The notes beneath the pieces are model-generated. The model was not told the origin of the DNA and did no database searches. It worked only from the letters and a program-made list of their open reading frames with translations. 64,000 nucleotides of DNA from Salinarimonas sp046292825 (GTDB taxonomy: Bacteria > Pseudomonadota > Alphaproteobacteria > Rhizobiales > Beijerinckiaceae): the NCBI RefSeq assembly GCF_046292825.1, contig NZ_JBKBQG010000014.1, positions 1 through 64,000 of the forward strand, read 5' to 3'. Below, piece by piece: positions 10,481 to 19,634 of this stretch. Numbering within the stretch: the first letter of the stretch is position 1; the number at the start of each line of letters is the position of its first letter. A program made the translations under genes and the position numbers.

Positions 10481-12448
10481 TCAGAAAGCCTGTCCGATGC
10501 CGATATAGATCGCGTAGCGATTGTCGCCGCGGCCCGGATTGAGCGGGAAGGCGACGTCGAGGCGCAGCGGTCCGATCGGCGTGTGGTAGCGAAGGCCGAG
10601 CCCGGCGGCCCAGCGGACGGTCTCGTCGAAGCTCGGATAGCTCTGGGCGAAGGCCATGCCGGCATCGACGAAGGGCACGATCCCGATCGTGTCGGTCACG
10701 CGCAGGCGCGCCTCGAGCGAGCCCTCGATCAGCGAGCGCCCGCCGATCGGCTGGCCGGCGACCCGGGGGCCGAGGCTGCGGAACTCGTAGCCGCGCACCG
10801 ACCCGCCGCCGCCGGCGAAGAAGCGGCGATTGGGCGGGATCTCGGTGAGCTCGGCGCCGACGATCGAGCCGATGCCGAGGCGCCCGGCGAGCACGAAGCG
10901 CTGGCGCGCGTCGAGCGGGAAATAGGCCGACGCGTCCGCCCGCGCGAGCGTGAAGCCGGGATCGGACCCGAGCGCGGAGACGAACGGGGTCAATCCGGCG
11001 CGCAGGCGGAAGCCCTCGCGCGGGTCGAGCCGGTCGAGCGTCGTATCGAGTTCGAGCGCGAGCGGAAAGCCGACGAGCTGGTAGTCGATGCGCCCGAGCA
11101 CGTCGCGCGCGGTGCCGCGCTCGTACTCGATGCCCGCCTGCACGTTGAAGCGGTCCGAGAAGCGGTGGCGGATGCCGGCGACGACGTTGCCGAAATCGGC
11201 CGTGTAGCCGTCGGTGCGGGTGCGGGCGATCGCCGCGTCGAAGACGAAGTCGTTGCGGGTGCCCCACAGGGCCGGCTTGAGGAAGCTCACGCTCGCCCGC
11301 CCGCCGAGCTCGTCCGTCCATTGCCGGCGCAGGTCCGGCCGCCCCCCGTCGCGCGCGAGATAGAAGACCGAGGCCTCGAGCCGCAACCGCTCGGCCCCGC
11401 CGAACAGGTTGCGGTGCGTCCACGAGATCGACGCCTCCGGCCCCTCCGTCGTCGACCAGCGTGCGGCGACGCCGAAGACGCGCGGCAGGCGCTCGCTGAC
11501 GACGACCTCGAGCGGCAGATTGCCGGCGGCGTCGAGCGCGTCGGCCTCGTTGACGCGCACCGCCGAGACCGCCTCGATCCGCTGGATCGCGCGCCGGATG
11601 TCGGCGAGCGCGCGCGGCGAGTAGGGATCGCCGGGCTCGGTATAGATGAAGGAGCGGATCACCGGCTCGCGGATGTTCGGCGCGCCCGAGACCGCGATCG
11701 GCCCGATCCCAGCGACGGGACCCGGCGCGACGCGCACCGTCAGGTCCATCGCCGCGGAGGGGTGATCGACGACGGGATCGACGTCGACCACTTCGGCGAA
11801 GGGCCGCGATTGCGCGCGGTAATAGTCGACGAGGTTCGCCTGGGCGCCGAGGATCGAGGCGCTCGTCGCCGGATCGCCGGGCCCGAGCGGGAAGGCGTCC
11901 TCCGGCACCGCGAGCGGCGCGCCGTCGGGGCCGATCAGGCGCAGCGCGCGGATCGTGAATTGCGGACCCGTCTCGACGACGATGCGGATCGGCACGAGCG
12001 CCGTGCCGCGGAAGGGCCGCGCCGCCGCGGCCGCCGCCTGCAGGTTCTCGCCGCGCAGGGTCAGCGGCACGCCCGCGACCTCGATCGTCACCCGCGCGTT
12101 GTAATAGCCCGCGCCCCAGAGCGCGTCGATGAAGGGCACGAGATCGGCCTGGGCGCGCCGCGCCAGGGTCTCGGCGTCGGGCGGCGGCTCGCCGCGCAGG
12201 CGGATGAGGTTCGAGGCGGTCTCGAAGGCGGCCTCGAGATCGGGGTCCTCGCCGACATAGACGATGTCCACCTCGTAGGGCAGCGCCTCGAGGGACGGCT
12301 CGGGGGTCTCCTCGCCGCGCAGGCCGAGGAGACCGAGAAGGTCGAATTGCGCGCGCGCAGGCCCGCTCCCGAAGGAGAGGCCGAGCGCCGCGACGACGGC
12401 GACCGCGAGCATCCTGCCGCGCCACCGCTCCCTACGCTTCGAACGCAT
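10481..12448 (-). CDS. tamA: Autotransporter assembly factor TamA (Omp85 family)
   Basis: 655 residues. Omp85/BamA-superfamily outer-membrane protein. A signal peptide (about 1-33, ending ...GPARA) precedes POTRA-like domains (about 50-280), then a 16-strand barrel to the C-terminus. The barrel contains the family motif with GGGGSVRGYEFRSLGPR and ends GIGQAF with a terminal aromatic residue. It partners TamB, which follows after 2 bp. I use the ATG at 12448; an internal ATG 12 codons later is possible and would shorten the signal peptide. A 134-bp gap to the exonuclease gene upstream may hold its promoter. Confidence 0.94.
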   Translation of the reverse strand: MRSKRRERWRGRMLAVAVVAALGLSFGSGPARAQFDLLGLLGLRGEETPEPSLEALPYEVDIVYVGEDPDLEAAFETASNLIRLRGEPPPDAETLARRAQADLVPFIDALWGAGYYNARVTIEVAGVPLTLRGENLQAAAAAARPFRGTALVPIRIVVETGPQFTIRALRLIGPDGAPLAVPEDAFPLGPGDPATSASILGAQANLVDYYRAQSRPFAEVVDVDPVVDHPSAAMDLTVRVAPGPVAGIGPIAVSGAPNIREPVIRSFIYTEPGDPYSPRALADIRRAIQRIEAVSAVRVNEADALDAAGNLPLEVVVSERLPRVFGVAARWSTTEGPEASISWTHRNLFGGAERLRLEASVFYLARDGGRPDLRRQWTDELGGRASVSFLKPALWGTRNDFVFDAAIARTRTDGYTADFGNVVAGIRHRFSDRFNVQAGIEYERGTARDVLGRIDYQLVGFPLALELDTTLDRLDPREGFRLRAGLTPFVSALGSDPGFTLARADASAYFPLDARQRFVLAGRLGIGSIVGAELTEIPPNRRFFAGGGGSVRGYEFRSLGPRVAGQPIGGRSLIEGSLEARLRVTDTIGIVPFVDAGMAFAQSYPSFDETVRWAAGLGLRYHTPIGPLRLDVAFPLNPGRGDNRYAIYIGIGQAF

Positions 12449-12582
12449 TCCCCACTCCGCCGTGCCCGCACGATTCCCCGCGAGCCGGTTATAACCCCTC
12501 GACGCCCCCCGTCGAGCATCAGCACACCACGAAAGGCGACGTTTGGCAAATGCCTCATGTGGAATTGCAACCCGGAGGAGCG

Positions 12583-14769
12583 TCACCCGCCGACCTGCGC
12601 CGCCATCTTCCGGCGCAACCGTGCCTGCTTGTCGGAGACCGCGCGCGCATCCGCGAGGGTGCGCACCCCGTCCGCCTCGAGGAGCGGCACGAGCTTGAGG
12701 AGCACTTCCGCGGTCGCGAGCGAATCGCCCAGCGCCGTATGGCGGGCCTCGAGCGGGATCACGATTCCGAAGCGCGTCGCGAGGGCGTCGAGGGTCAGGC
12801 TCGCGTCCTGACCGAAGAGATGCGCGCCGAGCAGCACCGTGTCGAGCACCGGCCGGTCGAAGGTCACCCCCGCCTCCCCCTGGCGCTTGCGCAAGGCGGC
12901 GAGGTCGAAGGCGGCGTTGTGGGCGACGAGCACCGCGTCGCCGACGAAGCGGCGGAAGCGCGGCAGCACGTGGCGCGCCGGTTCGGCGCCGGCGACCATC
13001 GCGTCGGTGATGCCGTGCACCTTGGTGGCGACGGCCGGGATCGGCCGCTCGGGATCGACGAGGCGGTTGAAGATCTCGCCCGTGAGGACGCGGTTGTTGA
13101 CGATGCGCACGCCCGCGATCGAGACGATCTCGTCGCCCCCGCCCGGATCGAGCCCCGTCGTCTCGGTGTCGAACACGACGAAGGTGAGCGCGCGCAAGGC
13201 GCGATCGTCGAAGCGGGAGGGCACGAAGGAGCGCAGCAGGCCGAAATCGTAGAATTCCGGGCGTTCGGCGAGCGGCGTCGCGGCCTTGGCGATCGGCGTC
13301 TCGTCCTCGGCCGCGCGGGCGAGCGGCATTTCGAGCCGCGCCCCGCCCTCGCCGTCGGCGACGCACCAGATCTCGGTACGGTGGCGGGCGAGCACGTCCT
13401 CGCCGGTGACGGCGCCCGGCCCCTCGCAGACGGTCTCGCCGAGCCAGGCGGCGAGCTGCGCGGGCGGCGGGGGCGGGGCCGGGAAGCGCACGAGGAGCCG
13501 CGCCTGCCCGTCGTCGGTCTGCGCGCACAGGCGGAAGCGCGAGACCTCGCTCGCGGCCGCGATCCGCTGGGTGAGCCGGTCGAGGAGATCGACGATCGAG
13601 GCCGAATCGCAGACGAGCCAGACCGGCGCCCCGTCGACCGTGAAGCGGCGCGGCGCGGCATCCGCGCTCCGTCGCTTCTCGAGGAGCGAGAACAGGGTCG
13701 TCGATTGCGTCACCGCCATCGGCCAGGCCCCCGCGAGAATGTCGGAGGCGACCGCCTCGAGCCGGTCGAGCCGGGCGCCGATCGCCTGCGGCTCGACGGC
13801 GAGCGCCCGGCGCACCACCGCGAGGTCCTCCGGCGCGGGAGGCGCGTCGGTCTCAACGAGCCCGCCCGCGAGGGAGAGCGCGGCGACGCGCTCGCGGATG
13901 TCGGAGACGGTGTCGGCGAGGAGCCGGTCGCGCGCGATGCCGGCGGCCAGCGTCTCGGTGACGTCGTCGAAGGAGACGACGTAGCCGACGGGTGCGGCGC
14001 CGTCCGCATCGAGCATCAGCGTCATGCGTCCGCGCACCCGCGCCGTCTCCCGCCGCGTCGCGCCGACGAGGAGGAGGCCGAGCCCGTCGCGGTGGATGAC
14101 GTGCCGGCCCTTGTGGAAGCGGTCGAGCAGGCGCTCGAGGGCGTGCTCCAGGACGCGCGGCTCGAGGCTGTCGGTGAGCGGGCGCGCGAGCCCGAGCTCG
14201 CCCTCCCGACCGAGGATCTCGAGCGCGCGGCGATTGTAGAGGAGCACCTCGTGGTCGAGCGTGCAGATCACGACGCCGTCGTGCAGATCGCGCAGCACGG
14301 CTTCGAGATGGCGCCGCTCGCGCTCGGCTTCCGCGGTCGCGGCGGCGACTGCGGCGTCGACCTCGCGCCGGGCGGAATCGAGGGCCGCGGTGAACTCGGC
14401 GACGGCCGGCGCGAGGAGCCCCAGATAGCGTCCGCTCGCGACGGATGGCGGCGTGCCGGAGATGCGGGCGTGGACGGCGGTGCGCACGTCGGCCGCGATC
14501 GCGACGAGGGGGCGGGCGACGTTCTCGTCGAACTTGAGCCAGACCCAGGTCGTCACGCCGACGATGCCGAAGACCGCGGCGACCCCGGCGAGCACGAGCG
14601 GGTCGATCCGCTCGGGCGCGAGCGCGTTCGCGAGATAGACGAGCGCTCCGACGATGACCACGATCGCGCCGAGCGCGATCAACGCGAAGAACAGGAACAC
14701 GCGCAGGCGAAGCGGCCAGGAGGCCGGCTTCCGGAAGGCGACGGAACGGGCGCCGCCCTCGTGCCTCAT
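12583..14769 (-). CDS. Membrane PAS / degenerate kinase-like protein with C-terminal DEDDh exonuclease
   Basis: 728 residues. Two membrane helices (about 21-49 and 57-78), a HAMP-like linker, a coiled stretch and a PAS-like domain (about 152-275). A region at about 280-490 looks like a histidine kinase that has lost its phosphoacceptor His and clear ATP-binding boxes. The C-terminus (about 528-700) is a DnaQ-type 3'-5' exonuclease with all DEDDh residues: D534, E536, D622, H677, D682. The substrate is probably a short or single-stranded nucleic acid, judged from the family. Its ATG overlaps the stop of the receiver gene (ATGA), so both are translationally coupled. This family recurs in other proteobacteria beside DUF294 and sodium symporter genes, from memory. 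Confidence 0.85.
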   Translation of the reverse strand: MRHEGGARSVAFRKPASWPLRLRVFLFFALIALGAIVVIVGALVYLANALAPERIDPLVLAGVAAVFGIVGVTTWVWLKFDENVARPLVAIAADVRTAVHARISGTPPSVASGRYLGLLAPAVAEFTAALDSARREVDAAVAAATAEAERERRHLEAVLRDLHDGVVICTLDHEVLLYNRRALEILGREGELGLARPLTDSLEPRVLEHALERLLDRFHKGRHVIHRDGLGLLLVGATRRETARVRGRMTLMLDADGAAPVGYVVSFDDVTETLAAGIARDRLLADTVSDIRERVAALSLAGGLVETDAPPAPEDLAVVRRALAVEPQAIGARLDRLEAVASDILAGAWPMAVTQSTTLFSLLEKRRSADAAPRRFTVDGAPVWLVCDSASIVDLLDRLTQRIAAASEVSRFRLCAQTDDGQARLLVRFPAPPPPPAQLAAWLGETVCEGPGAVTGEDVLARHRTEIWCVADGEGGARLEMPLARAAEDETPIAKAATPLAERPEFYDFGLLRSFVPSRFDDRALRALTFVVFDTETTGLDPGGGDEIVSIAGVRIVNNRVLTGEIFNRLVDPERPIPAVATKVHGITDAMVAGAEPARHVLPRFRRFVGDAVLVAHNAAFDLAALRKRQGEAGVTFDRPVLDTVLLGAHLFGQDASLTLDALATRFGIVIPLEARHTALGDSLATAEVLLKLVPLLEADGVRTLADARAVSDKQARLRRKMAAQVGG

Positions 14770-15149
14770 GCGACGGCCTCCGGCGTCCGCGCGAGAGCCG
14801 CGAGCGTCGCGCGCACGGCGTCCGCCCCGAAGGGCTTGACCAGGACCGCGTCCGCCCCGAGCGCGCGCGCCTTCTCGCCGTCGACCGGACGCGCGCGCGT
14901 GCTCATGAGCACGATGCGCGCATGCGACAGCGCGGGATCGGCGCGGATCGCGAAAGCGAGCTCGTGCCCGTCCCGGCGCGGCAGGTCCATGTCGAGAAAG
15001 GCGATGTCGGGCGGGCAGGCCCTGAGCGCGGCGAGCGCCGCCTCCCCGTCCTCGGCCGTCGCGACCGCGCAGCCTTCGCGGGCGATGAGCCGCGCGAGTG
15101 CCTGGGCGGCGCATTCCTCGTCGTCGGCGACGAGCACTTCGAGCGCCAT
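14766..15149 (-). CDS. Single-domain response regulator (receiver only)
   Basis: 127 residues, one CheY-like receiver domain and no output domain. The acidic pocket begins at D9/D10, the phosphoacceptor is D53 in FLDMDLP, the switch residue is T84 and the conserved Lys is K105 in KPFG. All catalytic residues of a working receiver are present. It overlaps the PAS-exonuclease gene by 4 bp. As that protein lacks a phosphoacceptor His, the phosphate donor must be elsewhere, or the pair signals without classic phosphotransfer; this is inference. Confidence 0.92.
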   Translation of the reverse strand: MALEVLVADDEECAAQALARLIAREGCAVATAEDGEAALAALRACPPDIAFLDMDLPRRDGHELAFAIRADPALSHARIVLMSTRARPVDGEKARALGADAVLVKPFGADAVRATLAALARTPEAVA

Positions 15150-15247
15150 GGTGCCTCCTCCTGTCAGATCGTCTCCCCGAAATTCCAGCGCTCCCCGCCC
15201 GGTTGACCCGGGTCGGAGGCAGACATCGACAACGCCCGCCGCGCGGT

Positions 15248-15784
15248 TCAGGACGTCGCCGGCCGCGGCGTCGCGCAGACGATCCGGCGGACCGGATCGT
15301 CTGCCGCGACGGGGATCCAGCGCGCGCCGATCGGCTCTCCCGCCGCGTCGAAGCCCGTCACCTGCGTCGCGTCCGCGCGCCGCGGCGTCTCGCAATCGAT
15401 GAGGAAGGTCGCGCTGCCGGTCGGCATGAAGCGCGAGACCATCGACACCTCCGCGAGCATCAGATCGGGATCCTGCGGGCTCGCGATCACGCGCTCGCGG
15501 TCGACCACGGCGAAGCGGTTGACCGGCGCGACGAGGTAGGTCCAGGGCTGCAGCGGGTGGGTCTGGGTGTAGGTTCCCGCGACCGCCACGTGGTCCGGCA
15601 GCGCGTCGACGGTGCGCGAGAACCACGTGTAGTCGTTGTACAGCACGAAGGCGAACATCGCCACGCCCGCGCCGATCGGCAGGAGCCATTTGGGCGCGGG
15701 GCGGCCCGCCATCTTGAACGCCATCATGAGGATCGCGGCGACCGCGATGCCGATCACGACGACGGCGATGAGATTGAAGATCAT
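15248..15784 (-). CDS. Conserved hypothetical membrane protein
   Basis: 178 residues. Two N-terminal membrane helices (about 3-24 and 33-50), then a globular part of about 125 residues with beta character and two cysteines (in LIDCETP and RIVCATP) that could pair outside the cytoplasm. I do not recognise a named domain. It sits between the CBS/DUF294 gene (30 bp upstream) and the receiver gene (98 bp downstream) on the same strand, so it probably belongs to the symporter signalling cluster. Confidence 0.75.
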   Translation of the reverse strand: MIFNLIAVVVIGIAVAAILMMAFKMAGRPAPKWLLPIGAGVAMFAFVLYNDYTWFSRTVDALPDHVAVAGTYTQTHPLQPWTYLVAPVNRFAVVDRERVIASPQDPDLMLAEVSMVSRFMPTGSATFLIDCETPRRADATQVTGFDAAGEPIGARWIPVAADDPVRRIVCATPRPATS

Positions 15785-15814
15785 GACCTTGCGTCTCTTC
15801 CCTGAACCGGACCC

Positions 15815-17731
15815 TCAACCGGCGCTGCGCCCGTGGGCGAGCGCCGACTGGAGGCTCTTGACGACGCCGAACGCGTCCTTGAGATGGTTTCGCTCGAGCG
15901 CGGACAGCGTGCTCGGCGCGAGATAATTGTCCGCCTTCTCCCCGGCGCGGATGCGCGCCGCCTGATGGCGCAGGCGGATGTCGCCGATGAGATCGTAGGC
16001 GTCGACGAGATCCGCCCCGCCGCTCTCCGACAGGGTCCCCGCCTCCCGCGCCGCGAGGATGCGCTCGCGGGTGTTGATTGCGGGAATCGCGCCGTCGAGC
16101 GCGTAGACGCGGGCGAGATCGACGATCGGCACGATGCCGGAATGCTTGAGATCGACCGTGTCCTTGTGCTCGCCCGAGCGGATCAGCGCGAAGCCGCGGA
16201 ACAGGCCGAGCGGCGGCGTGTGCTTGAGGGAGTTGGCGATCATGTGCGCCCGGAAGATGGAATTGGCCCGCGCCAGCCGCAACGTCTCCTCCTGGAGATC
16301 GCCGAACAACGCGCTCTCCCCTTGGATCGGGCGCAGGTCGAACATCACCGAGGCGAGCATCTGCGCCATCGGGTCGGGCCGCATGATCCAACCGCGGAAA
16401 TAGGTCCGCCACACGCGCAGCGGCTGGCGCCATTTCGGGTTCGTCGCCATCATGTCGCCGGGGCAGAGATAATAGCCGCAGGCCGCGAGCCCCTCGACCA
16501 CCGATTTGGCGAGCGCCTCGAAATAGTCCCCGTGCCTGCCGGAATCGTAGGCGTCGTCGAGGATGAGGCAATTGTCCTGGTCGGAGATCCCCGTCTGCTC
16601 GCGCCGCCCCTGGCTGCCGCAGGCGAGCCAGAGATAGGGGATCGGCGCGGGGCCGAGCCGCTCCTCGGCGAGCTCGATCAGGCGCCGCGTGAGCTGGTCC
16701 GTGACGCTCGTGATGGCGAAGCCGACGCGCTGGGAGCGCACGCCCGCGCCGACGAGCTGGAGGAGGAGTTCCGGCAGCCGGCCGAGCACCGCGCGCAGAT
16801 CCTGGATCGTGCGGGCCTTCGCGATGTCGCCGATCATGAACATCGCCGACACGGATTGCCGGCGCACGAGATTGGTGCGCGTGAGGATGCCCCGCGCGCG
16901 CCCGCCCTCCGCGATCGGCAGATGGCCGATCCCGCGCTCCGACATCAGGATCATGGCGTCGAAGACGAGCGCGTCCGGCGGGAGCGTCGTCGGCGCGGGC
17001 GTCATCACGGCGCGCACGGGCGTGTCGAGCGCGCGACCCTCGGCGATGACGCGGCCGGTGAGGTCGCCCGTCGTCAGGATGCCGGCGAGCGCGCCGTCCG
17101 CCTCCTCGACGAGCACGCAGGAGATGCGGCGCTCGCGCATGAGCGCGGCGGCCTCGCGCACGCTCGCATCGGGCGCGACGGCGACGGGCGCGGGCGTCAT
17201 CACGTCGGCCAAAGGCGCGGCGAAGAGCGCGCCGGCATCCGCCTCGCGCGGCATCCCGCGCCGCCGCTCGGCGCTGCGCAGCCGGTCGAAATAGGCATCG
17301 ACCGCCGGGTGGGCGGCGAGCAGCGCCAGGAAATCGGCGGGCGCGAGCGCGAGGGTGCGGGTCTGCTCGACCGCGAGCGCACGGACGGCGGAGGGCTTGT
17401 CGCGCAGGAGCGCGCGCACGCCGATCGGCTCGCCGGCGACGTATCGGCTGACGTGCTCGCCCTCGACGGAGAAGGCGTCGATCGCGCCGATGAGAAGGAT
17501 ATGGACGGCCTCGACCCGCTCGCCGGCGGCGAGCACGACGGTCCCGGCCGGACTGTCGACGACGCGCGCGGCGGCGACGAGACCCTCGAGCGCCTCTTGC
17601 GGCAGGAGGTCGAAGGGGTGGTGGCGGGCGAGGAAGGCGACGGCACGGGCCGCACGCTCGCCCTCGATGCGCTCGCCGTCGAGGCGGAGCGCGCTCGTCG
17701 AGCCGCTGCGGCGTATCGAGGCTTCGGCCAT
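15815..17731 (-). CDS. cNMP-binding / CBS pair / DUF294 nucleotidyltransferase-like protein
   Basis: 638 residues, soluble. Order: cyclic-nucleotide-binding-like domain (about 35-150), two CBS domains (about 172-295, each starting DVMTP or AVMTP), a DUF294 nucleotidyltransferase-like domain (about 300-440) and DUF294 C-terminal helices. The transferase signature is GSQGRREQTGISDQDN at 372-387, with the metal-binding pair D384 and D386, as in GlnD-type enzymes. CBS domains usually bind adenine nucleotides, so this looks like an energy- or nucleotide-sensing modifier. The target is unknown. It is 117 bp downstream of the symporter gene. A fused relative is encoded at 59790-61976. Confidence 0.9.
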   Translation of the reverse strand: MAEASIRRSGSTSALRLDGERIEGERAARAVAFLARHHPFDLLPQEALEGLVAAARVVDSPAGTVVLAAGERVEAVHILLIGAIDAFSVEGEHVSRYVAGEPIGVRALLRDKPSAVRALAVEQTRTLALAPADFLALLAAHPAVDAYFDRLRSAERRRGMPREADAGALFAAPLADVMTPAPVAVAPDASVREAAALMRERRISCVLVEEADGALAGILTTGDLTGRVIAEGRALDTPVRAVMTPAPTTLPPDALVFDAMILMSERGIGHLPIAEGGRARGILTRTNLVRRQSVSAMFMIGDIAKARTIQDLRAVLGRLPELLLQLVGAGVRSQRVGFAITSVTDQLTRRLIELAEERLGPAPIPYLWLACGSQGRREQTGISDQDNCLILDDAYDSGRHGDYFEALAKSVVEGLAACGYYLCPGDMMATNPKWRQPLRVWRTYFRGWIMRPDPMAQMLASVMFDLRPIQGESALFGDLQEETLRLARANSIFRAHMIANSLKHTPPLGLFRGFALIRSGEHKDTVDLKHSGIVPIVDLARVYALDGAIPAINTRERILAAREAGTLSESGGADLVDAYDLIGDIRLRHQAARIRAGEKADNYLAPSTLSALERNHLKDAFGVVKSLQSALAHGRSAG

Positions 17732-17848
17732 GGCTCTCGCCTTGTACCCGGATGGGGAGGAGCCCGCCTGAGGGCGGGCTCCGGATGGTAGCGCCGAGGC
17801 GTCCGGCGCGTCGAGCGAGGGTCCTTGCGGACCCCCGCCGACGGGCCG

Positions 17849-19624
17849 TCAGTGAGCGACCGCCGAGCCGGCGCCGCGGGGCACGCGGACGCTGTCGACG
17901 AGGTCCTGGATCTCCTTCGGCGGCGCCGCGGTGGCCTTCGAGACCGCGTAGGCGACGATGAAGTTGAGCAACGCGCCGACCGCGCCGAACGAGGCCGGCG
18001 AGATGCCGAACACCCAATTGGCCGGGACGTTCTCGACCATGTTCGTGCCGGCGATGAAGAACCAGCCGAGATAGGTGAAGATGTAGAGGCAGGTCGCCAC
18101 GAGGCCGGTCAGCATGCCCGCGATCGCGCCGACATTGTTCACCCGCTTCGAGAAGATGCCCATCATCAAGGCCGGGAAGATCGACGCCGCCGCGAGGCCG
18201 AAGGCCAACGCCACCGTCTGTGCCGCGAAGCCCGGCGGGTTGAGGCCCAGCCAAGTGGCCAGGGCGATCGCGCCCGCCATCGAGATACGCGCGGCGATCA
18301 GCTCGCCCTTCTCCGAGATGCGCGGGTTGAGCGTGCTCTTGATCAGGTCGTGCGAGATCGCCGACGAGATCGCGAGAAGCAGGCCCGCCGCCGTCGAGAG
18401 CGCGGCCGCGAGGCCGCCCGCCGCGACGAGCGCCACCACCCAGGCGGGCAGATTGGCGATTTCGGGATTGGCGAGCACCAGGATGTCCGGGTTCACGGTC
18501 AGCTCGTTGCCGGCCCAACCCCATTCCTGCGCCTGCTGGGCGAAGGTGGCGTTGCGGTCGTTGTAGAACTGGATGCGCCCGTCGTTGTTGAGGTCGTTGA
18601 ACCGGATGAGGCCGGTCTGCTCCCAGGTGCGGAACCAGTCCGGACGGTCCTCGTAGGCGAGGTTCGAATCGGGCGCGCCCACGTCGCCGATCTGGATCGT
18701 CTCGACGAGGTTGAGACGGGCCATCGCACCCACCGACGGAGCGGTGAAGTACAGGATCGCGATGAAGACGAGCGCCCAGCCGGCCGACCAGCGCGCGTCG
18801 GCGACCTTCGGCACGGTGAAGAAGCGGATGATGACGTGCGGCAGGCCCGCCGTGCCGATCATCAGCGCGAGCGTGAACAGAACCATGTTCAGGGTGCTCG
18901 TGTGGTGGCCGGTATAGGCGGCGAAACCGAGATCCGTGATCACCTGGTCGAGGCGCGCGAGCAGCGGCATCCCGCTTTCCACGTGCGTCGAGAACAGGCC
19001 GAACATCGGCACCGGGTTCGAGGTCAGCTGCAGCGAAATGAAGATCGCGGGGATGGTGTAGGCCGTGATCAGCACCACGTATTGCGCCACCTGCGTGTAG
19101 GTGATGCCCTTCATGCCGCCGAGAACCGCGTAGACGAACACCACCGCCGAGCCGATGAAAAGGCCCGTCGAGGTGTCGACCTGCAGGAAGCGGGCGAAGG
19201 TCACGCCGACGCCGGTCATCTGGCCGATGACGTAGGTGACCGAGATGATGATCAGGCAGACGACCGCCACCATGCGCGCGGTCTGCGAGTAGAAGCGGTC
19301 GCCGATGAACTCGGGCACCGTGTACTTGCCGAACTTGCGCAGATAGGGGGCGAGCAGCATCGCGAGCAGCACGTAGCCGCCGGTCCAGCCCATGAGGAAC
19401 GAGGAATTGTCGTAGCCGGTGAAGGCGATCAGGCCGGCCATCGAGATGAAGGACGCCGCGGACATCCAGTCCGCCGCGGTCGCCATGCCGTTCGTGACGG
19501 GGTGCACGCCGCGGCCGGCGGCGTAGAACTCGCCGGTCGAGCCCGCGCGGGCCCAGATGGCGATGCCGATGTAGAGCGCGAAGGTCGCGCCGACGACGAG
19601 ATAGATGAGGGTCTGCTGGTCCAT
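17849..19624 (-). CDS. Sodium:solute symporter (SSS family, ActP-like)
   Basis: 591 residues with about 13 membrane helices. It belongs to the sodium:solute symporter family, in the branch that pairs with a DUF4212 small subunit and is often called cation/acetate symporter. Conserved blocks include FYAAGRGVHPVTNGMATAAD near the N-terminus and YAVLGGMKGITYTQV. A long extracytoplasmic loop at about 301-388 carries a calcium-loop-like stretch at 344-355 (D344, N346, D348, G349). The substrate is probably a short carboxylate, but specificity cannot be read from sequence. It starts 10 bp after the DUF4212 gene and leads into the DUF294 gene. Confidence 0.9.
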   Translation of the reverse strand: MDQQTLIYLVVGATFALYIGIAIWARAGSTGEFYAAGRGVHPVTNGMATAADWMSAASFISMAGLIAFTGYDNSSFLMGWTGGYVLLAMLLAPYLRKFGKYTVPEFIGDRFYSQTARMVAVVCLIIISVTYVIGQMTGVGVTFARFLQVDTSTGLFIGSAVVFVYAVLGGMKGITYTQVAQYVVLITAYTIPAIFISLQLTSNPVPMFGLFSTHVESGMPLLARLDQVITDLGFAAYTGHHTSTLNMVLFTLALMIGTAGLPHVIIRFFTVPKVADARWSAGWALVFIAILYFTAPSVGAMARLNLVETIQIGDVGAPDSNLAYEDRPDWFRTWEQTGLIRFNDLNNDGRIQFYNDRNATFAQQAQEWGWAGNELTVNPDILVLANPEIANLPAWVVALVAAGGLAAALSTAAGLLLAISSAISHDLIKSTLNPRISEKGELIAARISMAGAIALATWLGLNPPGFAAQTVALAFGLAAASIFPALMMGIFSKRVNNVGAIAGMLTGLVATCLYIFTYLGWFFIAGTNMVENVPANWVFGISPASFGAVGALLNFIVAYAVSKATAAPPKEIQDLVDSVRVPRGAGSAVAH

Positions 19625-19634
19625 GGCGCTTACC

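Noticed and set aside
5778..10508. Plus-strand open frame of 1576 codons opposite tamB
   Set aside because: Extremely rich in Arg, Gly, Glu and Asp, with no fold-like pattern. It is the usual stop-free antisense frame of GC-rich DNA; tamB explains the region.
5868..12425. Single 2185-codon minus frame that would fuse tamA and tamB regions
   Set aside because: The part upstream of 10478 is out of frame with the real tamA and reads as Arg/Ala-rich nonsense. TamB has a proper membrane-anchor start at 10478.
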